In this document: piece after piece, positions 56,914-64,000 of the stretch
How positions within the stretch are numbered: position 1 is the first letter of the stretch
How the letters are laid out: every line of letters begins with the position of its first letter
Assembly (NCBI GenBank): GCA_014654265.1
Contig: JACWDI010000001.1
Span: 62,001-126,000 of the forward strand
Direction: 5' to 3'
Length of the DNA: 64,000 nt
From: Pelagibacterales bacterium SAG-MED11
GTDB lineage: Bacteria > Pseudomonadota > Alphaproteobacteria > Pelagibacterales > Pelagibacteraceae
The notes under the pieces: generated by a model
The model's database searches: none
Seen by the model: the letters and a program-made list of their open reading frames with translations, nothing else
Told to the model about the DNA's origin: nothing
Program-made: the position numbers and the translations under genes

Positions 56914-57120
56914 ATGGCAGATAAAAAAATCAGATCAGTTGCTAAAACATTTTCTTGGAGATTTTTAATATTTTTATATTGGATGTTATTTGGGTATATC
57001 TTTACAGGATCTATTAAAATAGCAGGTATATTAGGTATTGGTTCTATAATTCCTCTTTTCTTTTACTACTTTCATGAAAGAGCTTGGAACAAAGTAAAAT
57101 GGGGAACAGATAAAGAATAA
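56914..57120 (+). CDS. DUF2061 family membrane protein
   Basis: 68 residues. RSVAKTFSWRFLIFLYWMLFGYIF at the N-terminus, two membrane helices (about 14-30 and 34-52), and the ending HERAWNKVKWG are the family pattern. Function unknown. Its start sits immediately after a terminator-like hairpin, so expression may be controlled there. Confidence 0.85.
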   Translation: MADKKIRSVAKTFSWRFLIFLYWMLFGYIFTGSIKIAGILGIGSIIPLFFYYFHERAWNKVKWGTDKE

Positions 57121-57123
57121 TCT

Positions 57124-58428
57124 TTATAATTTTTTTTTTAGCTTATCTGAAATAATTATTTTTTTGTTATTTATATAATCTTCATGATTCTTCTCAATAT
57201 TTTTAAGTTCATAAAGATAATTTACCATTACACCAAAAGATCTATTTAATCCAACCTCTGAAACATTGGCATTAATATTTATATCATCGATAATTGCTCC
57301 ATTGCCTAGATGAAACCTGCAAACATCGTTAATTGGAAGACCCTTTTTATTTTTTTCATTCATTAAATAATGAGCAACTAATTTGATTATTGCTTGTTTA
57401 TTTGAAACAATTCGTCCATCTCCAACTTTAAGATCTGAAGATTTTAAAAATGAAACATTATTGTAGGGTATTTTTCCTAAAATATTTTGAATAATTTTTT
57501 CATCTAAAGTAGTAAACCAATCTCTAAAACCAGGAATTGGAGAAAGAGTACCAAAATTTTTTATATTAGGTAATTCTTCCTGAATTTCGTAGACAACTCT
57601 TTTAATCAAAAAATTTCCAAGTGTAACTCTTGAAAGTCCTTCTTGGCAATTACTTATAGAATAAAAAGTTGCTGTATCATATTTTTTTGCACCTTCTGCA
57701 CTTGGTTTCATTATTTCTTGGATTGATTTTCCTAAGCCATTAGTAAGTGCTACTTGCACAAATATTATTGGCTCGTCATCAAGCGCTGGATGAAAATAAG
57801 AAAAAAATCTTCTATCTTCTCCAAGTCTTCTTTTAAGTTCATTCATATCTTTTATTTTATGAACTCTTTCATACTGGATTATTTTTTCTAATACTGCTGC
57901 TTTAGTATCCCAAGTAATCTTAGCAAGTTTTAAAAATCCAGGGTTAAACCAAGATTTAAATAATTCTCTTAGATCATTGTCTAATGGTTTTAATTCTTTA
58001 TTCTCATTTAATATTTTGAGAAGATCTTCTCTAAGGGATACTATTGTTGAAATCCCGTTAGGCGACATATTCATTCTTCTAAATAATTCTCTTCTTTGAC
58101 CCTCGGATGTAATAAATAATTTAAATAGATTCTTATCATTTTGTTCTGCTTTATAAAGATCTATAGCCTCAGTTACTTTAGTGTGGTTTGGTCTAAATTT
58201 TTCATTTATTTTTTTGAAAAATAAAAGTTTTTTTTCAGGGCTTAATGTTTGATATAAGTCAGTTATGTCTCTTGCAACAGTAATACCAAATGCAGCTCCT
58301 TTATTTGAAATTAGATCGTCACATAATGAAATAATTGATTCTAAATCATTTTTTTTAACTACACTTTTTTTGAATAGTTTTTGGCCTACGTCAGCAATGG
58401 ATGAAATAATTTCTTTTAAATTAAACAT
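57124..58428 (-). CDS. Malonyl-CoA decarboxylase
   Basis: 434 residues, the MLYCD/MatA family: helical N-terminal domain (about 1-150) and a GNAT-like catalytic domain. FYSISNCQEGLS carries the catalytic Ser region and the RFHLGNGA segment the catalytic His. It converts malonyl-CoA to acetyl-CoA. It is separated by 20 bases from a TauE/SafE permease and lies near a TRAP transporter and a CoA-transferase, which suggests malonate use. Confidence 0.92.
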   Translation of the reverse strand: MFNLKEIISSIADVGQKLFKKSVVKKNDLESIISLCDDLISNKGAAFGITVARDITDLYQTLSPEKKLLFFKKINEKFRPNHTKVTEAIDLYKAEQNDKNLFKLFITSEGQRRELFRRMNMSPNGISTIVSLREDLLKILNENKELKPLDNDLRELFKSWFNPGFLKLAKITWDTKAAVLEKIIQYERVHKIKDMNELKRRLGEDRRFFSYFHPALDDEPIIFVQVALTNGLGKSIQEIMKPSAEGAKKYDTATFYSISNCQEGLSRVTLGNFLIKRVVYEIQEELPNIKNFGTLSPIPGFRDWFTTLDEKIIQNILGKIPYNNVSFLKSSDLKVGDGRIVSNKQAIIKLVAHYLMNEKNKKGLPINDVCRFHLGNGAIIDDININANVSEVGLNRSFGVMVNYLYELKNIEKNHEDYINNKKIIISDKLKKKL

Positions 58429-58448
58429 AAAAAACTTTATCCAAATTA

Positions 58449-59285
58449 TTAATTAATTGATAAGTACTCAAAAAAAGATCGTATTGAAACTATAATTAGA
58501 AAAGTTCCAAATATCTTACTTAATAATTTTTTGTTAATTTTATACACTGCTTTTGCACCAATTCTAGCCATAATCATCGTCACAGGAACAAATACCAAAA
58601 AACCTAGTAAATTTATATATCCAACACTAAAAGGAGTATTAATATTATCAATTATTTTTCCTCCAGTGATCATTGTAATAGTTCCACTTACAGCTATCAA
58701 AAAACCCACAGCAGCAGCAGTACCTATTGATTTTCTAATGTCATATCCAAAAGTTCTCATAAAAGGAACCATTAAAGAACCACCACCAATTCCAAGTGGC
58801 ACTGAAATAAAACCAATTATTATTCCAGATATATTTTTTATTAAATCAGATATTTTTTTTGGATTTTCCATTAATTTTTCTCTCACAAAAATGAAAAATA
58901 GCCCTACAATAAATGCAAATATTGAAAAAAATAAAACTAAAGCTGGAGTTTTTAAATTTACTGCTAAAAAAGTTCCAGCAATTACACCTAGAAGAATAAA
59001 AATACCAAATGATTTTACCATTTTAAAATCAACTGCATCATATTCCATATGTGTTTTTGTTGAGATAATAGATGTGGGTATAATAATTGCTAGAGATGTT
59101 CCAACTGACAGATGCATACGTGTTACAATATCAAAATCTAAAACTGTAAAAGCATAATATAATGCCGGTACCATTATAATTCCTCCCCCTACACCAAGTA
59201 AACCTGCCATAAAACCTGCTACTGCTGCGGCAGATGCTAAAACAATTAGTAAGTTAATTAATTCAGATGAGTTTAATATTTCCAT
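58449..59285 (-). CDS. TauE/SafE family sulfite/anion exporter-like permease
   Basis: 278 residues, about 8 membrane helices in two repeats, each starting with a glycine loop (LGVGGGIIMVPAL near residue 30, and PLGIGGGSLMVPF near 160). The family exports sulfite, sulfoacetate or other organic anions, but many members are uncharacterised. It abuts dusA with zero gap. Confidence 0.88.
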   Translation of the reverse strand: MEILNSSELINLLIVLASAAAVAGFMAGLLGVGGGIIMVPALYYAFTVLDFDIVTRMHLSVGTSLAIIIPTSIISTKTHMEYDAVDFKMVKSFGIFILLGVIAGTFLAVNLKTPALVLFFSIFAFIVGLFFIFVREKLMENPKKISDLIKNISGIIIGFISVPLGIGGGSLMVPFMRTFGYDIRKSIGTAAAVGFLIAVSGTITMITGGKIIDNINTPFSVGYINLLGFLVFVPVTMIMARIGAKAVYKINKKLLSKIFGTFLIIVSIRSFFEYLSIN

Positions 59286-60290
59286 TTAAGAGCTAACTTG
59301 ATTAGCTTTTTCGTTATTTTGAACAATTGTCATAATATGTTTTGCTTTCTGGAAATCTGAGTCTCTTGCCATCATATTATCACTTAAATATCTTTTCCAT
59401 TCCTTTGATCCCACTTGACCATGATATAGTCCGACAGTATGCCTCATTATGTGATTTACCTTAGTCCCCAATTTAACTTCTTTATCTAAATATTCTAAAA
59501 GTTTTTCTGCTACATGTTCCCGAGATGGATTGTTTGTTGTTTGAAATATTTCTTTTTCAATTTCAATTAAGGAATAAGGATTTTGATAAATCGATCTACC
59601 AATCATTACCCCATCACAAAAATTTAAATGATTATTTATTTCATCAACTTTTGTGATACCCCCATTAATAATTATTTCTAAATCTGCGTTCTCTTTCTTA
59701 ATATTGTAAACCATGTCATAATTTAATTTAGGTACATTTAAATTTTGTTTTGGAGATAAACCAGAAAGCATAGCTTTTCTTGCGTGTAAAATGAATGTTT
59801 TTGATCCAGCATTTCGCATTTTATGAATAAAATTATTTAGATAGTCAAATTCTTCTGTGTCATCAAAACCAATTCTAGTTTTTGCTGTTACAGGAATTTT
59901 ACATGCATTTACCATTGAATTTATACATTCAGCTACTAAGTCTGGCTCTTTCATTAAACATGCACCAAACATATTCTTTTGAACTTTTTTACTAGGGCAG
60001 CCTAAGTTAATATTAATTTCATCATATCCCATATCCTCAGCAATTTTAGCCACTTCCGCTAATTCATTTTTATCTGATCCTCCTACTTGTAAGGCTAATG
60101 GTTTTTCTTCTGGACTGTAAGATAAGATTTTTTTTCTATCACCATGAATTGCAGATTTAGTAGCTACCATTTCAGAATAGAGCATCACATTTTTGCTCAT
60201 TAATCTTAAAAAGAAACGATCATGTCTATCAGTACAATCCATCATCGGAGCTACTGAAACTTTTCTGTTAATTCTTTTTTTAGTATCCAA
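59286..60290 (-). CDS. dusA: tRNA-dihydrouridine synthase A
   Basis: 334 residues, FMN-binding TIM barrel. APMMDCTDRHDRFF at the N-terminus, NLGCPSKKVQKNMFGACLM with the catalytic Cys (about residues 95-113), and NGGITKV for flavin phosphate binding. It reduces U20/U20a in the D-loop. It overlaps dctM by 11 bases. Confidence 0.94.
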   Translation of the reverse strand: MDTKKRINRKVSVAPMMDCTDRHDRFFLRLMSKNVMLYSEMVATKSAIHGDRKKILSYSPEEKPLALQVGGSDKNELAEVAKIAEDMGYDEININLGCPSKKVQKNMFGACLMKEPDLVAECINSMVNACKIPVTAKTRIGFDDTEEFDYLNNFIHKMRNAGSKTFILHARKAMLSGLSPKQNLNVPKLNYDMVYNIKKENADLEIIINGGITKVDEINNHLNFCDGVMIGRSIYQNPYSLIEIEKEIFQTTNNPSREHVAEKLLEYLDKEVKLGTKVNHIMRHTVGLYHGQVGSKEWKRYLSDNMMARDSDFQKAKHIMTIVQNNEKANQVSS

Positions 60291-61611
60291 GAGGTTTACC
60301 CATTATTTTATCTGGAAGCCATGTCACTATTTCTGGAAAAATACACAAGATTAATATAGCTAAAGCCATGATAATCATGAACGGTATAGATCCTTTTAGA
60401 ATTTCTGACAAACTAACATCTGGGGTAATTCCTTTAATTATATAAAGATTTAATCCCACAGGTGGTGTGATCAATCCTATCTCCATATTAATAGTAAATA
60501 CAATTGCAAACCAATAAGGGTCAAACCCTAAGGTTGTTATAACTGGTAATAATATTGCTGAGGTCATTACAATCACAGCAACTGGAGGTAAAAAGAAACC
60601 AGCTATTAAAAGAAATATATTGATTAAAATAAATACAACCCATTTATTTGAGCTTAATTCTACCATGCTCTGAGCCAAAGACTGTGTTACGTAAAGTTGT
60701 GAAAGAGTAAATGCAAAAAGATAAGAGGCAGCAATAATGAACATTATCATTACGCTTTCTTTCATTGAAACTTTAACAATATTCCATATTTTTTTTGGCT
60801 GATAAATTTTGTAAACAATAGCGATCAAAACAAAAACTAAAAATGCTCCGACACCTGAAGCTTCAGATGGTGTTGCAACACCTCCATACAAAACATATAA
60901 GACACCAGCTATAATTGCTAAAAAAGGTAAAATTCTTGGTAACACCTCAAGTTTTTCTTTTAAAGTTGGAGGTGTCCTGTTCCTTAAAGCTTTTGCAGAG
61001 TCCTTATCAATAAAATAACTGTGTATAAGAGCCCATATTGCAAACATACCAGCCAACATAAAACCAGGTACTAAGCCACATAAAAATAATCTACCAATTG
61101 ATGTTCCAGTTGCAATTCCATAAACAATTAAGACAATACTCGGAGGAATTAAAACTCCTAAAGTTCCTCCAGCAGCGATAGTACCAGTTGCAATTTGATC
61201 TGAATAACCTCTTTTTCTCATTTCAGGTATTCCCATCGTGCCAATTGCAGCACAAGTTGCAGGACTTGATCCGCTTAAAGCTGCAAAAATTGAACAAGCA
61301 CCTATATTCGAAATAACCAATCCTCCTGGAACCCTCCAAAGCCATTTATCTAATCCAGTATATAAATCTTTTCCTGCTGGAGAATTAGCTACAGCCATTC
61401 CCATTAAGATAAACATTGGTATTGAGAGTAAGACAAATGAATTAAGTCCAGCATAAAATGTTTCAGCAAAAACATCTAACATTTGAAAACCTTCAAATGA
61501 TACTAAAAGAACTATTGATACAAAACTTAGACCAAATGCAATTGGAATTCCCGAAAAAAGGACTATCAATGTAAAAACTGCAACGATTAAAGCTATTATT
61601 AAAGGATCCAT
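60280..61611 (-). CDS. dctM: TRAP transporter large permease subunit (DctM)
   Basis: 443 residues, about 12 membrane helices. GGTLGVLIPPSIVLIVYG and the SGSSPATCAAIGTMGIPEM segment are hallmark DctM motifs. It carries solute with sodium, using the DctP protein. It overlaps dctQ by one base. Confidence 0.95.
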   Translation of the reverse strand: MDPLIIALIVAVFTLIVLFSGIPIAFGLSFVSIVLLVSFEGFQMLDVFAETFYAGLNSFVLLSIPMFILMGMAVANSPAGKDLYTGLDKWLWRVPGGLVISNIGACSIFAALSGSSPATCAAIGTMGIPEMRKRGYSDQIATGTIAAGGTLGVLIPPSIVLIVYGIATGTSIGRLFLCGLVPGFMLAGMFAIWALIHSYFIDKDSAKALRNRTPPTLKEKLEVLPRILPFLAIIAGVLYVLYGGVATPSEASGVGAFLVFVLIAIVYKIYQPKKIWNIVKVSMKESVMIMFIIAASYLFAFTLSQLYVTQSLAQSMVELSSNKWVVFILINIFLLIAGFFLPPVAVIVMTSAILLPVITTLGFDPYWFAIVFTINMEIGLITPPVGLNLYIIKGITPDVSLSEILKGSIPFMIIMALAILILCIFPEIVTWLPDKIMGKPLGY

Positions 61612-62105
61612 TATCTGAAGTCCTTTTCATCAGTTAATTTCATTATTTCTGCAAAATACTGAAGTATCATTAAAGCAGCCCCTATCATCATAGAAGAATA
61701 AGGCACCCACAAAGGTGGGTCCCATACAGTTCCTGTTGTGTAATTTTTTGTAAAAGCTTCCTCGACCATTAAAAAACCAAAATAAAATAAAATTAAAAAA
61801 AATAATAAGCTTAAGAAAGATGTAAAAATTTTTAATCTAATTATGTTTTTTTTTGATAAAAAATCATAGATCCATTCCATGCTGACATGGGCTTTTTCAC
61901 TTAAGACATAAGCACTACCAATAAATGTTGAAGCGACGAGTAACATGGTCACTAATTCTGTTTGCCAAGTAATAGCTCTTTGAAAAAAATATCTTTCAAA
62001 AACTAACTCTACAATTATTAAAATTGATAAAAGTAATGCAGTTACAGCAAAAGCCCCACATGCTTGAGCTATTAGATCACAAAATTTATAATAACTTTTT
62101 TTCAT
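61611..62105 (-). CDS. dctQ: TRAP transporter small permease subunit (DctQ)
   Basis: 164 residues with four membrane helices. FQRAITWQTELVTMLLVAS and VLSEKAHVSMEW fit the DctQ signature. Its ATG comes right after the U-tract of the hairpin between it and dctP, so its expression depends on read-through. Confidence 0.92.
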   Translation of the reverse strand: MKKSYYKFCDLIAQACGAFAVTALLLSILIIVELVFERYFFQRAITWQTELVTMLLVASTFIGSAYVLSEKAHVSMEWIYDFLSKKNIIRLKIFTSFLSLLFFLILFYFGFLMVEEAFTKNYTTGTVWDPPLWVPYSSMMIGAALMILQYFAEIMKLTDEKDFR

Positions 62106-62111
62106 AAAAAA

Positions 62112-62140
62112 AACCCCTGTTTACAAAATAAACAGGGGTT
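62112..62140 (-). terminator. Hairpin with U-tract between dctP and dctQM
   Basis: A 12-bp perfect stem (AACCCCTGTTTA with TAAACAGGGGTT) with a 5-base loop, followed on the minus strand by eight T directly before the dctQ ATG. It is a partial terminator or 3' stabiliser that lets more of the binding protein be made than the permease. Confidence 0.8.
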
Positions 62141-62154
62141 CTTTATATATTAAT

Positions 62155-63165
62155 TTATTTAACTGCTAAAGCCATTTCCATAAGCTTAGCACCACCCGGA
62201 ACTTGTTCGGCGAATGCTTTATGGGATGATTTTTTAGCAATTTCTATCCATGCTGCGTGATCTTCAGCTGACATATATACTAACTCAACACCTGCAGCTT
62301 TATAAGCATCTTCAAATTTCTTATCAAGATTAGCTACTTGTTCAGTCATATATTTTTCAGCTACTTTTCCAGCTTTCATAAGAGCTTTTTGTTGTTTAGA
62401 ACTTAAAGCATCAAATGATTTTTTAGACATAAGAATAGGTTCGTACATAAACCATAATCCAAATTTTCCTGGAGGCGTAGCGCATTTTACTTGTTCATAA
62501 ATTTTGTAACTTACAAAACTTCCTGAACTAGTATTTGCACCAGTTAAAACACCTGTTTGAAGACCAGTATAAATTTCAGATGAAGGCATACTTTGAATAC
62601 CTGCACCAGCTGCTTCTAGCATTTGGTTAAATGCTTTTCCAGCCGCTCTCATTACTTGACCTTTAACATCATTTGGATTTCTAATACATTTGGTCTTCGA
62701 GGCAAAACCACCACCTAACCAAGCATCAGATAAAACAACTACTCCAGCATCATTAATTATTTTTTTAATCTCTGTCATCATTGGAGATTTATTAAATCTC
62801 AAAGCATGATCGTGATTTTTAACAGTTCCTGGCATCAATGTTGCACTGAACTCAGGATGAAACTTAGATGCATATCCTAACGGAAAAGCAGAAATATCCA
62901 ATTGACCAGTTGTCATTGGCTTCCACTGTTCTTTTGGTTTGTACAAAGATTTTGCAGGATAAATTCTAATATCTATATCGACATTAGCTTTTTTAACCTC
63001 GTCAGCAATGATTTGAACCATTTCATGACGTGGGTCATATGATCCATCAGCTCTTGGAGTTCCAGGCCATTGGTGACTAGCTTTTAACGTAACCGCAAAA
63101 GCAGAACCAACAGTAGTGAAAACAAAAACTAATGAAGTTAAATATAAAGATATTTTTTTTAACAT
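62155..63165 (-). CDS. dctP: TRAP transporter substrate-binding protein (DctP)
   Basis: 336 residues with a signal peptide (about 1-24, ending GSAFA). ASHQWPGTPR near the N-terminus, the RAAGKAFNQMLEAAGAG segment and MSAEDHAAWIEIAKKS near the C-terminus are typical. It binds the substrate in the periplasm. The ligand cannot be read; the neighbours suggest a carboxylate. GAGGG lies about 9 bases before the start. Confidence 0.93.
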   Translation of the reverse strand: MLKKISLYLTSLVFVFTTVGSAFAVTLKASHQWPGTPRADGSYDPRHEMVQIIADEVKKANVDIDIRIYPAKSLYKPKEQWKPMTTGQLDISAFPLGYASKFHPEFSATLMPGTVKNHDHALRFNKSPMMTEIKKIINDAGVVVLSDAWLGGGFASKTKCIRNPNDVKGQVMRAAGKAFNQMLEAAGAGIQSMPSSEIYTGLQTGVLTGANTSSGSFVSYKIYEQVKCATPPGKFGLWFMYEPILMSKKSFDALSSKQQKALMKAGKVAEKYMTEQVANLDKKFEDAYKAAGVELVYMSAEDHAAWIEIAKKSSHKAFAEQVPGGAKLMEMALAVK

Positions 63166-63200
63166 TATTTTTTCCCTCTATTGTTATTTTTAATAATTGA

Positions 63201-63229
63201 ATTAAAATGAACTTATTAATAAGAGTCAA
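63201..63229 (-). promoter_or_regulatory. Candidate promoter of dctP
   Basis: Minus strand TTGACT (63224-63229), 17 bases, TTTAAT (63201-63206), about 36 bases before the dctP ATG. The 97-base gap also carries the divergent CoA-transferase start. Confidence 0.5.
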
Positions 63230-63262
63230 GCCGGTAAAAGAACTTTTAATAAACAGAAACCT

Positions 63263-64000
63263 ATGGATGGACCTTTAAAAAACCTATTAGTTGTTGATTT
63301 AACAAGAGTATTGGTAGGTCCTTACTGTACTATGATATTATCAGACCTTGGTGCAAGAGTAATAAAAGTTGAAGCTCCAGAAATTGGAGATGACTCTAGA
63401 AAATTTGGTCCATTTATTAAAGATTATTCTGCTTACTTCATGTCACTAAATAGAGGTAAAGAAAGTATTGCACTTAATTTAAAAAATGAAGATGATAAAA
63501 AAATATTTGATAAAATTTTATCTAAAGCAGATATTTTAGTTGAAAACTTTAAGCCTGGTACTCTTGAAAAATGGGGATATGGTTGGAAAGATGTAAATAA
63601 AAAATATCCAAAATTAATTTATGCTTCTGCCTCTGGTTTCGGACAAACAGGTCCTTTAAAAGAATTACCTGCTTATGATATGGTTGTACAAGGTATGGGT
63701 GGTTTAATGAGTGTAACGGGTCAACCTAACTCTGAGCCCACAAGAGTTGGAACATCTATTGGAGATATTACAGCAGGTTTATTTACAACTATTGGAATTA
63801 ATGCTGCGCTTTATGATAGACAAAAAACAGGCAAAGGTATGTACATAGATGTTTCTATGCTTGATTGTCAGATAGCTATTTTAGAAAATGCTATAGCTCG
63901 TTATCTCGCAAAAAATGAAATTCCAAAGCCAATGGGTTCTCGACATCCATCAATTGCACCATTTGAGGCTTTCAAAACTCAAGATAGCTATATAATTATT
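63263..64000 (+). CDS. CaiB/BaiF family CoA-transferase (partial, C-terminus beyond window)
   Basis: The first 246 residues of a class III CoA-transferase; the frame is open at the window edge. VVDLTRVLVGPYCTMILSDL, VIKVEAPEIGDDSR and YDMVVQGMGG are family signatures. Asp201 in SMLDCQ corresponds to the catalytic Asp that forms the CoA-acyl anhydride (inference from family). It is divergent from the TRAP genes and could activate their substrate to a CoA ester. Confidence 0.92.
   Translation, partial: MDGPLKNLLVVDLTRVLVGPYCTMILSDLGARVIKVEAPEIGDDSRKFGPFIKDYSAYFMSLNRGKESIALNLKNEDDKKIFDKILSKADILVENFKPGTLEKWGYGWKDVNKKYPKLIYASASGFGQTGPLKELPAYDMVVQGMGGLMSVTGQPNSEPTRVGTSIGDITAGLFTTIGINAALYDRQKTGKGMYIDVSMLDCQIAILENAIARYLAKNEIPKPMGSRHPSIAPFEAFKTQDSYIII

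Noticed and set aside
58531-59157. A 208-codon plus-strand ORF antisense to the TauE/SafE gene
   Set aside because: It mirrors the permease frame, which has family motifs. Long antisense ORFs are expected opposite hydrophobic AT-rich genes.
1-64000. CRISPR arrays, rRNA genes, insertion sequences and phage structural genes
   Set aside because: Looked for by eye (regular direct repeats with spacers, transposase-like proteins, rRNA segments) and not found.

Overview
The window looks like a chromosome segment from the SAR11 clade (Candidatus Pelagibacter or a close relative, Alphaproteobacteria). The evidence is extreme AT richness, AAA/TTA/ATA-rich codon use, very short intergenic gaps with many 1-8 nt gene overlaps, and the gene set: PurSQL-type purine genes, methylcitrate cycle, TRAP transporter and glucosylglycerate metabolism. 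This identification rests on reading gene content and protein motifs; no database search was possible.

Layout. 1-10.6 kb (minus strand): the classical tRNA-Tyr, tRNA-Gly, tuf, tRNA-Trp, secE, nusG, rplK, rplA, rplJ, rplL, rpoB, rpoC transcription and translation cluster; rpoC runs off the left edge. 10.7-11.6 kb: rlmB and tRNA-Thr(UGU). 11.5-21.4 kb: a genomic island. The 3' part of tRNA-Thr, 51 bp, is repeated exactly at 21385-21435, directly against the stop codon of nadK, and a 23-bp tandem repeat lies just inside both junctions. The island carries a nine-gene minus-strand run (membrane proteins, a large membrane coiled-coil protein, a TerB-like protein, a PrsW-like membrane protease, a lipoprotein, a secreted nuclease) and four plus-strand genes for membrane or exported proteins. 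No integrase is visible. 22.2-24.2 kb: a second, smaller insertion at tRNA-Leu(UAA). A 97-bp block (5' half of the tRNA plus its upstream promoter) is repeated at about 92 percent identity, and the intervening segment holds two tiny membrane-type ORFs and a pentameric ligand-gated ion channel homologue.

24.2-28.0 kb: a probable glucosylglycerate cycle (HAD phosphatase, GT81 synthase, GH13 phosphorylase). 28.0-30.7 kb: GGCT-like, CinA-like, sfsA, map. 30.7-36.4 kb: purine operon purB-purC-purS-purQ-purL followed by bolA and a monothiol glutaredoxin. purB carries a one-base frameshift in an A6 run 130-150 bases before its natural end. 36.4-45.4 kb (minus): rpsD, trmJ-like, cimA, cysS, nadE, class II DAHP synthase, glmS and a stand-alone GlmU acetyltransferase domain. 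45.5-49.8 kb: gph and prpD-prpB-prpC (methylcitrate cycle). 49.8-53.5 kb (minus): a methyltransferase, a small lipoprotein, nrdB and nrdA with a palindrome over the nrd promoter. 53.7-57.1 kb: phosphomannomutase, a long charged coiled-coil protein, a lipoprotein, a GC-rich hairpin element and a DUF2061 protein. 57.1-64 kb: malonyl-CoA decarboxylase, TauE/SafE exporter, dusA, a TRAP transporter (dctM, dctQ, dctP) and the start of a CaiB/BaiF CoA-transferase. Together these suggest uptake and CoA-dependent use of a carboxylate, malonate being one candidate.

No stretch longer than about 300 bases lacks a gene, an RNA or an att-type feature. No CRISPR array, rRNA or insertion sequence was seen.
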